A stretch of 64,000 nucleotides of DNA from Salegentibacter_A chungangensis (GTDB taxonomy: Bacteria > Bacteroidota > Bacteroidia > Flavobacteriales > Flavobacteriaceae), in NCBI RefSeq assembly GCF_042678405.1, contig NZ_JBHTLI010000001.1, positions 2,274,568-2,338,567 of the forward strand, read 5' to 3'. The first letter of the stretch is position 1, and each line of letters begins with the position of its first letter. Both the position numbers and the translations under genes were made by a program. Below, one piece after another: positions 9,216-17,938 of this stretch. The notes beneath the pieces were generated by a model. The model was not told the origin of the DNA. It saw only the letters and a list, made by a program, of their open reading frames with translations, and searched no databases.

Positions 9216-9227
9216 AATTGGACAGGG

Positions 9228-9245
9228 TATAGTTTGAAAACTATA
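9228..9245. promoter_or_regulatory. Perfect palindrome upstream of M43 protease, candidate operator
   Basis: TATAGTTT at 9228-9235 and AAACTATA at 9238-9245 form a perfect inverted repeat around a two-base centre. It lies 13 bases before the start codon of the minus-strand protease gene. The arm length suits a dimeric repressor or activator site. No T tract follows, so it is not a terminator. Confidence 0.4.
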
Positions 9246-9340
9246 ATTAAAGCAATTAGAAGAGTATTTTAAACTTTATTCCTCCAACCAATTATATTAA
9301 TCGATAAAGAACCGGATAGCACAGAATTTACTGTAAGAAA

Positions 9341-9368
9341 AAACCTCTCTGGTTGCCCAGAGAGGTTT
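9341..9368 (-). terminator. Rho-independent terminator after rpsA
   Basis: AAACCTCTCTGG (9341-9352) pairs perfectly with CCAGAGAGGTTT (9357-9368) around a TTGC loop. On the minus strand the stem runs into a T6 tract. It lies 27 bases past the rpsA stop. Confidence 0.92.
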
Positions 9369-9394
9369 TATATTTATGATATAATGATCAGGAA

Positions 9395-11248
9395 TTATTT
9401 CTTCCCTTCCATCTTATCTTTTAAAGCCTGAAGGTCAGCGTTAACATCACCAATAGTGGTTTTGTCTTTGTTTTGCGCGGCTGCTTTCTTAGCGGCCTGC
9501 TTAACGATTTGCTGCTCCTCTTCTTTGTGAATAGCCATATGTGAAGCTACCACTCTCTTGAATTCTTTGTTGAACTCAATGATCTGGAACTCTGCAGATT
9601 CACCTTTCTTAAGTTTTGTTCCGTCTTCTTTTTCAAGATGTCTTTGTGGAACAAAAGCAGTGATATCCTCATTAAAGTCGATAGTAGCACCTTTGTCTAC
9701 GATCTCAGAAATTTCAGCGGTGTGTTTTGTACCAACGCCAAATTCTGTTTCGTATTTATCCCAAGGATTGTCTTCAATCTGCTTGTGACCAAGGCTTAAC
9801 TTACGTCCTTCAACATCAAGTTCAAGAACTACAACCTCAAGCTCATCACCTACATTAGTGAATTCTGATGGGTGCTTGATCTTCTTAGTCCAGGAAAGAT
9901 CAGAGATGTAAATAAGACCATCGATACCTTCTTCAAGCTCTACGAATACACCAAAGTTGGTGAAGTTACGTACGATCCCTTTGTGTTTAGAACCAACAGG
10001 GTACTTAGAAGTAATATCTGTCCAAGGGTCTGGAGTCAATTGCTTGATACCAAGAGACATCTTACGGTCTTCTCTGTCCAGAGTTAAGATTTGAGCTTCT
10101 ACCTCATCTCCTACACTTACGAAATCCTGTGCAGATCTAAGGTGAGTACTCCAGGACATTTCAGAAACGTGAATAAGACCTTCAACACCATCGGCAACTT
10201 CGATAAATGCACCGTAATCTGCGATCACAACTACTTTACCTTTTACTTTGTCACCAACTTTAAGGTTCTCGTCAAGGGCTTCCCAAGGATGCTTGCTTAA
10301 TTGCTTAAGACCAAGCTGGATTCTTGTTTTAGCCTCATCAAAGTCTAAGATCACAACGTTTAGTTTCTGATCCAGTTCAACGATCTCATTTGGATGGTTG
10401 ATTCTTGACCAGCTAAGATCTGTAATGTGTACAAGTCCGTCAACACCTCCAAGGTCAACAAATACTCCGTAAGAAGTAATGTTCTTAACGGTACCTTCAA
10501 GTACCTGACCTTTTTCAAGCTGACCGATAATTTCTTTCTTCTGCTCTTCGATATCTGCTTCGATAAGCGCTTTGTGAGATACCACAACGTTTTTGAATTC
10601 GTGGTTGATCTTCACCACTTTGAATTCCATTGTTTTACCTACATAAGCATCGTAATCACGGATAGGCTTCACGTCTATTTGAGAACCTGGCAAGAACGCC
10701 TCGATTCCAAATACGTCTACGATCATACCACCTTTAGTACGACACTTCACAAAACCGTTTACGATAAGACCTTCGTCGTGAGCTTTGTTCACACGATCCC
10801 AAGCCTTGATCACACGAGCTTTACGGTGAGAAAGGATTAACTGACCGGTTGCGTCTTCACGAACATCGATCAATACTTCTACGTCATCTCCAACTTTAAG
10901 ATCTGGATTATAACGGAATTCGTTAAGAGAGATAACTCCCTCACTCTTTGCGTTAATGTCAATGATCGCGTCACGGTCTGTAATGTTTATTACTTTTCCG
11001 GTCACAACCTCATCATCCAAAGTATCTACGAAATTCTCTTCTACCAACTGCTCAAATTCCTCTAATTTGGAATCGTCGATAGGGTCTATCCCCTCTTCGT
11101 AGTTGTGCCAGTTGAATTCTTTAAGAAATTTCTCAGGGTTTTCCTGTTGCTCAGAAGGAGCTGGTTGAGAATCAGTAGCCATTCCTGCTACTTTTTGAAC
11201 CTCAGGAGACTGATCCTGGGCTTCTTGTTTTTTAATTTCTTCAGCCAT
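9395..11248 (-). CDS. rpsA: 30S ribosomal protein S1
   Basis: The 617-residue protein consists of tandem S1 RNA-binding domains. They are recognisable by repeats such as ITSYGVFVDLGGVDGLVHI, ADYGAFIEVADGVEGLIHV and FTNFGVFVELEEGIDGLIYI, each followed by a DLSWS/EMSWS motif. An acidic, Gln-rich N-terminal extension (first 40 residues) and a Lys/Ala-rich C-terminus (EEQQIVKQAAKKAAAQNKDK) are typical of Bacteroidota S1. It binds mRNA on the small ribosomal subunit and supports initiation, which matters in a phylum with weak Shine-Dalgarno use. It lies downstream of cmk on the same strand, as in many bacteria, with its own candidate promoter between them. Confidence 0.98.
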   Translation of the reverse strand: MAEEIKKQEAQDQSPEVQKVAGMATDSQPAPSEQQENPEKFLKEFNWHNYEEGIDPIDDSKLEEFEQLVEENFVDTLDDEVVTGKVINITDRDAIIDINAKSEGVISLNEFRYNPDLKVGDDVEVLIDVREDATGQLILSHRKARVIKAWDRVNKAHDEGLIVNGFVKCRTKGGMIVDVFGIEAFLPGSQIDVKPIRDYDAYVGKTMEFKVVKINHEFKNVVVSHKALIEADIEEQKKEIIGQLEKGQVLEGTVKNITSYGVFVDLGGVDGLVHITDLSWSRINHPNEIVELDQKLNVVILDFDEAKTRIQLGLKQLSKHPWEALDENLKVGDKVKGKVVVIADYGAFIEVADGVEGLIHVSEMSWSTHLRSAQDFVSVGDEVEAQILTLDREDRKMSLGIKQLTPDPWTDITSKYPVGSKHKGIVRNFTNFGVFVELEEGIDGLIYISDLSWTKKIKHPSEFTNVGDELEVVVLELDVEGRKLSLGHKQIEDNPWDKYETEFGVGTKHTAEISEIVDKGATIDFNEDITAFVPQRHLEKEDGTKLKKGESAEFQIIEFNKEFKRVVASHMAIHKEEEQQIVKQAAKKAAAQNKDKTTIGDVNADLQALKDKMEGKK

Positions 11249-11377
11249 TGCTGATAAAAAAATTTGTATCCTGCGTTTCTCCGGAAAAAATTAAGCAAAG
11301 CGAAAACACAGAAGTGGTTTTACTATTTTGATTTTCAATCCCTTTTGATTTTCCGATCTCTTGCCAAAAAGGGAGTG

Positions 11378-11411
11378 CAAAAATACAACTAATTTTTTGA
11401 AAAGCCCAAAG
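11378..11411 (-). promoter_or_regulatory. Candidate promoter of rpsA with about 125-nt leader
   Basis: On the minus strand TTTG (11408-11411), a 22-base spacer and TATTTTTG (11378-11385) match the Bacteroidota -33/-7 pattern. The site is about 130 bases before the rpsA ATG, leaving a leader long enough for autoregulation by S1. Confidence 0.5.
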
Positions 11412-11454
11412 CCGAAGAGTCTAAAATTAAGGGCATTAAGTAAAAATGCTTATT

Positions 11455-12156
11455 TTAAGCAGAAACCTGAGCAATTTTATCCTTGGCAAGTTTTACCACC
11501 TTTTCATATTGCTCCTCAAGACTCATATTAGAATTATCAACTTCAATGGCGTCGTCTGCCTTTCTAAGCGGAGAATCCTTGCGCGTAGTATCCAGATAAT
11601 CCCTTTCTTTCACATTCTCCAGGATCTCATCATAAGAAATGTTCTCTCCTTTTTCCATCAACTCTTTATAACGACGTTCCGCTCGTTTCTCGGTAGAAGC
11701 TGTCATAAATATCTTAAGATCGGCATCGGGAAATACCACGGTTCCAATATCACGACCGTCCATTACCACGCCTTTATCCTTCCCCATTTCCTTCTGAAGC
11801 TTAACCAGCATTTCTCTTACCTTTGGCAGAGCCGACACCTTGCTTACATGTTTGGAAACTTCCAATAAGCGGATCTCCTTTTCAACATTCTCCTTGTTCA
11901 AATAGATCTCTCCGTGGCCCAGCTCTTCATCAAAAACAAACTTAAGATTAATAAAAGGCAGGTGCCTCAGGATAGATTCCTCATCGAAATTGGTATCTGT
12001 CACAAAAAGTTTACGCATCACATATAGAGTTACCGCACGATACATTGCGCCGGTATCTACATAGATATATCCGAGCTCCTTGGCCAGCTGTTTGGCAACG
12101 GTACTTTTTCCTGTAGATGAATAACCGTCTATTGCGATGGTGATCTTTTTGTCCAT
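11455..12156 (-). CDS. cmk: Cytidylate kinase
   Basis: The 233-residue enzyme phosphorylates CMP and dCMP with ATP in pyrimidine salvage and DNA precursor supply. It has the P-loop IDGYSSTGKST near residue 10, VDTGAMYRA in the NMP-binding part and VMDGRDIGTVVFPDADLK in the middle. A Lys/Arg-rich region follows (RYKELMEKGE), and RDYLDTTRKDSPL marks the bacterial CMP kinase C-terminal part. Its length is normal. It lies between lon and rpsA, all on the minus strand. The cmk-rpsA adjacency is widespread in bacteria. Confidence 0.97.
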   Translation of the reverse strand: MDKKITIAIDGYSSTGKSTVAKQLAKELGYIYVDTGAMYRAVTLYVMRKLFVTDTNFDEESILRHLPFINLKFVFDEELGHGEIYLNKENVEKEIRLLEVSKHVSKVSALPKVREMLVKLQKEMGKDKGVVMDGRDIGTVVFPDADLKIFMTASTEKRAERRYKELMEKGENISYDEILENVKERDYLDTTRKDSPLRKADDAIEVDNSNMSLEEQYEKVVKLAKDKIAQVSA

Positions 12157-12182
12157 AGAATAATCTGTAAAATATTTTTTTG

Positions 12183-12190
12183 CAAAAATA
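12183..12190 (-). promoter_or_regulatory. Candidate -7 promoter element of cmk
   Basis: TATTTTTG on the minus strand, 26 bases before the cmk ATG, matches TAnnTTTG. I could not find a convincing -33 element. Confidence 0.4.
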
Positions 12191-12241
12191 ATTATTTCAG
12201 GAAGGTCACAGCCTTCTTCCGCCTATAAATATAAACAATTA

Positions 12242-12265
12242 AAAGCCCCCTGATTCGGGGGCTTT
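12242..12265 (-). terminator. Rho-independent terminator after lon
   Basis: AAAGCCCCC and GGGGGCTTT pair perfectly around a six-base loop, directly after the lon stop codon on the minus strand. Confidence 0.9.
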
Positions 12266-12268
12266 ATT

Positions 12269-14719
12269 TTATAAGGTCTTGGCATTTTTCACCTTTTGTT
12301 TGGTGATGGCCAGATCTATGACTTCGCTCATTTCGTTCACATAATGGAAAGTAAGACCTTTCAGGTATTCTTCCTTGATCTCCTTGATATCTCTTTCATT
12401 CTCTTTACAAAGAATGATCTCCTTGATACGTGCACGCTTCGCAGCAAGTATCTTCTCCTTGATTCCTCCTACAGGCAACACTTTTCCTCTAAGGGTGATT
12501 TCACCCGTCATAGCAATATGCTTCTTGACTTTTCTCTGGGTAAATAATGAAACAAGAGAAGTTAACATAGTAATACCCGCACTAGGGCCATCTTTAGGAG
12601 TTGCCCCTTCAGGCACGTGAATATGCACATTATATTTTTCAAAAACCGAAGAATCCAATCCAAGCTCTTCAGCGTTTGCCTTAATATACTCCATTGCGAT
12701 GGTGGCCGATTCCTTCATCACCTTACCCAGGTTTCCTGTAATGTTCAGGTTTCCTTTACCCTTAGAAAGAATTGACTCAATAAAAAGGATATCTCCTCCT
12801 ACCTGTGTCCAGGCAAGGCCTGTAACCACACCGGCTACTTCATTATTTTCATATTTATCGCGTTCCAGCTTAGGACTTCCTAAAACCTCAATAATATCTT
12901 CATTGGTGATCTTGATATTGTAATCTTCTTCCAGTGCGATACTCTTGGCCGCATATCTCACCACTTTCGCGATCTGTTTTTCAAGGCCACGAACCCCGGA
13001 CTCTCTGGTATAACCTTCAACGATCTTCTCCAGTTGGGGCTTTCCGATCTTAAGCTGATCTTTGGTAAGGCCGTGCTCTTTTAACTGCTTTGGAAGCAGG
13101 TGCTGCTTGGCGATCTCTACTTTCTCTTCTATGGTATATCCGGTCACGTTAATGATCTCCATACGGTCACGTAGGGCAGGCTGAATAGTGCTTAAAGTAT
13201 TACTTGTGGCAATGAACATCACCTTCGAAAGATCGAAGCCCATTTCCAGGAAGTTATCGTGGAAATCGCTGTTTTGTTCAGGGTCCAGTACTTCAAGCAA
13301 AGCCGAAGACGGATCTCCCGCATTACCCATACTCAGTTTATCGATCTCATCCAGCACAAATACAGGGTTACTGGTACCGGCTTTCTTAAGACTCTGAATG
13401 ATCCTACCCGGCATCGCCCCTATATAGGTCTTACGATGTCCGCGAATTTCAGCTTCATCACGTAAACCACCAAGGGAAATACGCACATACTCTCTTCCAA
13501 GCGCCTCGGCTATAGATTTCCCTAAAGAGGTCTTACCAACTCCGGGAGGCCCGTATAGACAAAGGATTGGAGACTTCATATCGTTACGGAGCTTAAGCAC
13601 GGCAAGATATTCTATGATCCTGCGTTTTACGTCTTCAAGCCCGTAATGATCACGGTCTAATATTTTTCTTGCTCTTTTAAGGTCGAATTTATCCTTGCTG
13701 AATTCATTCCACGGAAGGTCAAGGAACAGATCCAGGTAATTGCGCTGTATAGAATATTCAGCTACCTGCGGATTCATTCTCTGCATCTTTGAAATTTCCT
13801 TTTCAAAATGCTTCTGCACCTTCTCTCCCCATTTTTTCTTTTTAGCACGCTGGCGCATTTCCTCGATCTCATCTTCGTGAGAAACACCACCAAGTTCTTC
13901 CTGGATGGTCTTCATTTGCTGGTGAAGGAAATACTCACGCTGTTGCTGGCTCATATCGCTCTGCACCTTAGACTGAATGTCGTTTTTCAGTTCCAATTTC
14001 TGATATTCGACATTCATATGCCTTAAAGTAGCCAGGGCCCTCTCCTTAAGATCGTTGGTTTCAAGCAATTTCTGCTTATCCTCTACTGAAAGATTCATAT
14101 TGGAGGAAACGAAATTAATAAGGAAAGATGAACTCTCAATATTCTTGATCGCGAAAGAAGCTTCGGTAGGAATATTGGGACTTCCTTTAATAATCTGGAG
14201 AGCAAGCTCCTTGATAGAATCTATAATAGCCGAAAATTCCTCGTTGGCACTTTCGGGACGGGATTCCGGTACTTCTTCAATATTAGCCATCAGGTAAGGA
14301 TCTTCACTTACCACTTCGGTAATATTAAATCGCTTTTTCCCCTGGATGATCACGGTTGTATTTCCATCGGGCATTTTCAAGACCCGCAGGATCCTGGCAA
14401 CCACTCCAACTTTATTGATATCTTTTGCAGTAGGGTTTTCTACTTCTTCATCTTTCTGGGATACCACCCCAATGATCTTACTTCCGTTATTGGCCTCGTT
14501 GATCAATTTTATAGAAGTATCTCTCCCCGCAGTTATAGGTATTACTACCCCGGGAAACAGTACAGTATTCCGAAGCGGTAAAATTGGAAGCGCCTCGGGC
14601 AGACTCTCCCGGTTTATTTCCTCTTCATCTTCCGGCGTCATCAGAGGGATAAGATCAGCATCCTGGTCTATATCCTGTAATGACAAACTGTCAAGATTAG
14701 TAAATTTTGTTTTTGCCAT
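12269..14719 (-). CDS. lon: ATP-dependent protease Lon
   Basis: The 816-residue cytoplasmic protease has the LonA layout. The N-terminal substrate-binding domain begins ALPILPLRNTVLFPGVVIPI, and a long coiled helical region follows (about 200-330). The AAA+ module has Walker A GPPGVGKTSLGKS and Walker B VFVLDEIDK. The protease domain has catalytic Ser in PKDGPSAG and catalytic Lys in LRGKVLPVGGIKEK. It degrades misfolded and regulatory proteins. It is divergent from the ECF sigma gene, with which it shares a 216-base promoter region. Its length matches the family. Confidence 0.98.
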   Translation of the reverse strand: MAKTKFTNLDSLSLQDIDQDADLIPLMTPEDEEEINRESLPEALPILPLRNTVLFPGVVIPITAGRDTSIKLINEANNGSKIIGVVSQKDEEVENPTAKDINKVGVVARILRVLKMPDGNTTVIIQGKKRFNITEVVSEDPYLMANIEEVPESRPESANEEFSAIIDSIKELALQIIKGSPNIPTEASFAIKNIESSSFLINFVSSNMNLSVEDKQKLLETNDLKERALATLRHMNVEYQKLELKNDIQSKVQSDMSQQQREYFLHQQMKTIQEELGGVSHEDEIEEMRQRAKKKKWGEKVQKHFEKEISKMQRMNPQVAEYSIQRNYLDLFLDLPWNEFSKDKFDLKRARKILDRDHYGLEDVKRRIIEYLAVLKLRNDMKSPILCLYGPPGVGKTSLGKSIAEALGREYVRISLGGLRDEAEIRGHRKTYIGAMPGRIIQSLKKAGTSNPVFVLDEIDKLSMGNAGDPSSALLEVLDPEQNSDFHDNFLEMGFDLSKVMFIATSNTLSTIQPALRDRMEIINVTGYTIEEKVEIAKQHLLPKQLKEHGLTKDQLKIGKPQLEKIVEGYTRESGVRGLEKQIAKVVRYAAKSIALEEDYNIKITNEDIIEVLGSPKLERDKYENNEVAGVVTGLAWTQVGGDILFIESILSKGKGNLNITGNLGKVMKESATIAMEYIKANAEELGLDSSVFEKYNVHIHVPEGATPKDGPSAGITMLTSLVSLFTQRKVKKHIAMTGEITLRGKVLPVGGIKEKILAAKRARIKEIILCKENERDIKEIKEEYLKGLTFHYVNEMSEVIDLAITKQKVKNAKTL

Positions 14720-14935
14720 AATATATTTTAAGTCAAACTGTCACAGCAGTCAGGTTCTTATTTGGTTTCTTTTTCACGCTAAAGCCCTGTATGCAATACA
14801 TTACTCCACTTCAGCAATCATTTATTTAAGACTAAGTCAATTCCTGTGCCACGATAAATTTTCAAGAATTTTTCTCAAAACTGTAACAAATAGAAATCAA
14901 GGCTATCTTTATAGTAGATAACAAGGCGAATTCTT

Positions 14936-15496
14936 TTGACACCAACCATCACACATACAGAAGATCTTGTTGCCAGATGTCGCGAAGGTGATCAACGGGC
15001 ACAGTTAGAACTTTACGAGCGTTATTATAAGGCTATGTATAACACCGCATTGCGTATTGTTAAGGACACCGCCGAAGCGGAAGACATCATGCAGGAAGCC
15101 TTTTTAAATGCTTTTACAAAGCTGGATTCTTTTCAGGGCACTTCAACTTTTGGAGCCTGGTTAAAAAAGATCGTGGTAAACAAAAGCATTAATGCCTTTA
15201 ATAAAAAAACAAGACATCCTGAGGTTAGTTATAATGATGAATTAAGGAACGAAGCGGATGATCACGACGGGATTTTAACAGGAGAAGAACAAACAAACGA
15301 AAAGGTGAAGATGATCCTTCGGGCTCTTTCCAAATTAAAGGAAAATTACCGCATAAGCCTTATGCTTCACCTGATTGAAGGTTACGATTATGAAGAAATA
15401 TGTGAGATCCTGGATATCTCCTATGCAAATTGCAGAACAACAATATCCAGAGCCAAAGAAAGTCTGAGAAAAAAATTGATGAAATATGAAAACTGA
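14936..15496 (+). CDS. ECF-type RNA polymerase sigma factor
   Basis: The 186-residue protein has sigma region 2 (LYERYYKAMYNTALRIVKD...AEDIMQEAF) and region 4 (GYDYEEICEILDISYANCRTTISRAKESL), the two-domain layout of extracytoplasmic-function sigma factors. No ATG fits. The frame opens at a TTG at 14936, with AAGG nine bases upstream, and an in-frame TAG at 14915 limits any extension. The end overlaps the next gene by 11 bases, so translation is coupled. Such factors respond to envelope signals and often transcribe their own operon, here probably including the two repetitive exported proteins downstream. Confidence 0.93.
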   Translation: MTPTITHTEDLVARCREGDQRAQLELYERYYKAMYNTALRIVKDTAEAEDIMQEAFLNAFTKLDSFQGTSTFGAWLKKIVVNKSINAFNKKTRHPEVSYNDELRNEADDHDGILTGEEQTNEKVKMILRALSKLKENYRISLMLHLIEGYDYEEICEILDISYANCRTTISRAKESLRKKLMKYEN

Positions 15497-16049
15497 TAAT
15501 ATTAACGAAATATTCAAAGACCTGGACTTTGATCTAGCAGAACCAAAAGAGGGGCACAAGGACCGTTTTATGGAAAAGCTAAAGGCTACGCAACAGAAGG
15601 CTCCTCAAAGAAGCTCCAAGGTAAGAAGCCTCTGGGCTCCTTTTATCGGGGTGGCAGCAGCCGTGGCTCTGGCCTTCCTGCTTTTCGGAAATGCGATCAA
15701 TACAGGGGTGATGGCCAAATCTGGTGACCTGGCAAGCGTTTCTCCGGAAATGAAGGAAACACAAAACTTCTATACCAACCTGATAGAGGCTGAACTACAT
15801 ACTCTTCAGGAAGAAAAAACACCTGAAACAGAGGTCATAGTTGAAGATGCCCTGGCTCAGATGGAAAAACTGGAAACCGAATATTCCAAGCTTAAGAAAG
15901 ACCTCTTAAAAAGTGGAAAAGACAAACGTGTGATCTACGCAATGATCAGCAATTTTCAACAACGAATCGATCTTCTGAAAAACGTTTTAGAACAAATAGA
16001 AAACATCAAAAACCTAAAAACCCAACAAAATGAAAACAATATTATATAA
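15486..16049 (+). CDS. Single-pass membrane protein, probable anti-sigma factor
   Basis: This 187-residue protein starts inside the sigma gene (11-base overlap). It has an N-terminal cytoplasmic part of about 55 residues and one transmembrane helix (LWAPFIGVAAAVALAFLLFG). The remaining 105 residues are a charged, helical region rich in Glu and Lys, probably coiled coil, that would face the periplasm. It has no recognisable zinc anti-sigma motif. Position, topology and overlap suggest it holds the sigma factor at the membrane. This is inference from context, with no clear family match. Its end overlaps the next gene by 20 bases. Confidence 0.75.
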   Translation: MKTDNINEIFKDLDFDLAEPKEGHKDRFMEKLKATQQKAPQRSSKVRSLWAPFIGVAAAVALAFLLFGNAINTGVMAKSGDLASVSPEMKETQNFYTNLIEAELHTLQEEKTPETEVIVEDALAQMEKLETEYSKLKKDLLKSGKDKRVIYAMISNFQQRIDLLKNVLEQIENIKNLKTQQNENNII

Positions 16050-17118
16050 GCTGTTCTTTATCGCTTTACTTGCACCAGGCCTTAGCTTTTGCAATAACGA
16101 TTTTAACGGTAAACATACCAAGCAAAAGAAAATTTCGAAGGAGTATACCGTCGCTGCAGATGCTACCCTGAAAATTGATAACAGCTACGGAAATATTGAC
16201 ATTTCTACCTGGGATCAGAACAAAGTGAGCATTGAAGTGACCATCAAGGTGAATGGTAATGATGAAGAAAAACTCAAAAAACGCCTTGATGAAATAAATG
16301 TGAGCTTTAACCAGACTTCATCTGGAGTTAGCGCCAAAACCAACTTTGGAAAGGAAAATAAATCCTGGTGGGACGAACTATTCGGTGGCAGCAACAATGT
16401 GAATATGGAAGTGAACTATGTTGTAAAGGCCCCTGAATCCAACAATGTTGACCTAAGAAACGATTACGGCGGAATCTATATCGACAAGCTTAGCGGTAAC
16501 GCGAAAATATCCTGTGACTACGGAAAGATCGATATAGGAGAGCTTCTTGGCGGGGTGAACTACCTGAACTTCGACTATACCAAAAACAGTCATATAGATT
16601 ACGTAAAAAATGCTGAGATCAACGCCGATTATTCCGAATATGTGATAGAAGAAGCCGGAAATCTCATCATTAACGCAGACTATACTTCTTCAAAAGTTAT
16701 GAAAGCTGAGAATATGAAATTCGGTTGTGATTACGGTAGTATAAATGTTGAAAAAGTAAGAAACCTGGAAGGAAACGGAGACTACCTGAGCACCAAGATC
16801 GGAAGGGTGTTTGGTTCTCTGGATCTCAAACTTGATTACGGATCGGCTTCAATTGAGAAGATCGTTGAAAGCACCAAAAGTGTTAATATAGACACAGATT
16901 ACACCGGAGTAAAAATAGGTTACGATCCAGAACAGGCATTTAGTTTTGATCTTACCACCAGTTACGGAAGCATAAAAGGCGTGGACGGTTTCGAAATTGA
17001 AAAACGCCACGAATCCGGACAGAAAAAAAGTTTTTCGGGATACAATAAATCGAAAGACAATTCAAGCAAGATCAGGATCAACACCAGTTACGGCAGTATA
17101 AGTTTTAATCAAAAATAA
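16030..17118 (+). CDS. Exported DUF4097-type beta-helix protein with DYG repeats
   Basis: The 362-residue protein has a signal peptide (MKTILYKLFFIALLAPGLSF, with Cys right after, so possibly a lipoprotein). The rest is built of about a dozen short units of roughly 20 residues, each carrying an aromatic turn such as NSYGNIDI, NDYGGIYI, CDYGKIDI, ADYSEYVI, CDYGSINV, LDYGSASI or TSYGSISF. This is the look of a DUF4097 right-handed beta-helix adhesin-like domain. It is probably exported to the periplasm or surface. It overlaps the putative anti-sigma gene by 20 bases and is followed 23 bases later by a related-looking exported protein. Confidence 0.85.
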   Translation: MKTILYKLFFIALLAPGLSFCNNDFNGKHTKQKKISKEYTVAADATLKIDNSYGNIDISTWDQNKVSIEVTIKVNGNDEEKLKKRLDEINVSFNQTSSGVSAKTNFGKENKSWWDELFGGSNNVNMEVNYVVKAPESNNVDLRNDYGGIYIDKLSGNAKISCDYGKIDIGELLGGVNYLNFDYTKNSHIDYVKNAEINADYSEYVIEEAGNLIINADYTSSKVMKAENMKFGCDYGSINVEKVRNLEGNGDYLSTKIGRVFGSLDLKLDYGSASIEKIVESTKSVNIDTDYTGVKIGYDPEQAFSFDLTTSYGSIKGVDGFEIEKRHESGQKKSFSGYNKSKDNSSKIRINTSYGSISFNQK

Positions 17119-17141
17119 TCATCAATCAAAAATTAAAAACA

Positions 17142-17873
17142 ATGAAAAAAACAATTTTAATCCTGGCTACGGTATTATTAGGAATAAGTAGCGCCAACGC
17201 CCAATTTTTTGGAAATAAAAGAGTAAACGGGAACGGAGAAATAACCACTCAAAACCGCAATACCTCTTCCTATGATGAAGTTAGTCTTCAGGGATCTATG
17301 GATGTGGAACTGGTGGCGGGAACTGAAGGGAAACTAAAAGTGGAAGCAGAAAGCAACCTTCAGGAGTATATCCTGACCGAAGTTGAAGCGGGGGTTTTGA
17401 AGATCTCAGTTGAAAAAGGAGTGAATCTAAACCCTTCAAGAAATAATGAAATTAAAATCATTGTACCTTTTAAAGATCTTGAAGGTGTTTACTTAACAGG
17501 CTCGGGAGACATTAGAACTACCGATATGATCAAGGCCTCATCCTTTACAATGAAAGTTACCGGGAGCGGCGATATGAAAATTGAGGTGGAAGCAAATAAT
17601 CTTGAAGGTAGCGTTACAGGATCGGGAGACATTCTTCTAAGAGGTAAAGCTAATGACTTTACCTGCAATGTAAACGGATCGGGAGATGTTAAAGCTTACG
17701 ACCTTAAAGCTCAAAATGTAGTTGCCAGGATTTCCGGCTCAGGGGATATTCAGGTGTATGCATCAAAAAGTCTGGATGCCCGAGTTGCCGGATCAGGTGA
17801 TGTAACCTACAGGGGGAATCCTGAAAAAGAGAATTTTAAAACCGCAGGTTCAGGCTCTATAACTTCTAATTAA
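17142..17873 (+). CDS. Exported 'head GIN' DUF2807 protein with GSGD repeats
   Basis: This 243-residue protein has a signal peptide ending SSANAQF. A DUF2807 domain follows, with seven turns marked by GSGD or GSGS (LTGSGDIR, VTGSGDMK, VTGSGDIL, VNGSGDVK, ISGSGDIQ, VAGSGDVT, TAGSGSIT) spaced about 20 residues apart, typical of a beta-helix. The family is common in Bacteroidota and its role is unknown. It is the last gene of the sigma-factor operon and is followed by a strong terminator. The regularity suggests a structural envelope protein made in response to the sigma signal. Confidence 0.88.
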   Translation: MKKTILILATVLLGISSANAQFFGNKRVNGNGEITTQNRNTSSYDEVSLQGSMDVELVAGTEGKLKVEAESNLQEYILTEVEAGVLKISVEKGVNLNPSRNNEIKIIVPFKDLEGVYLTGSGDIRTTDMIKASSFTMKVTGSGDMKIEVEANNLEGSVTGSGDILLRGKANDFTCNVNGSGDVKAYDLKAQNVVARISGSGDIQVYASKSLDARVAGSGDVTYRGNPEKENFKTAGSGSITSN

Positions 17874-17906
17874 GAAACAGAAAAGCAGACAAAATTTATT
17901 AAGTTG

Positions 17907-17938
17907 CCCGGTTAGATTTACTTCTAGCCGGGTTTTTT
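17907..17938 (+). terminator. Rho-independent terminator of sigma-factor operon
   Basis: CCCGGTTAGA (17907-17916) pairs with TCTAGCCGGG (17923-17932) and is followed by six T. It reaches the stop codon of the convergent MFS gene. Confidence 0.88.

Noticed and set aside
10427..10840. Plus-strand frames opposite rpsA, and similar frames opposite lon and the T9SS genes
   Set aside because: They lie opposite strongly conserved coding sequence and encode low-complexity products that match no family.
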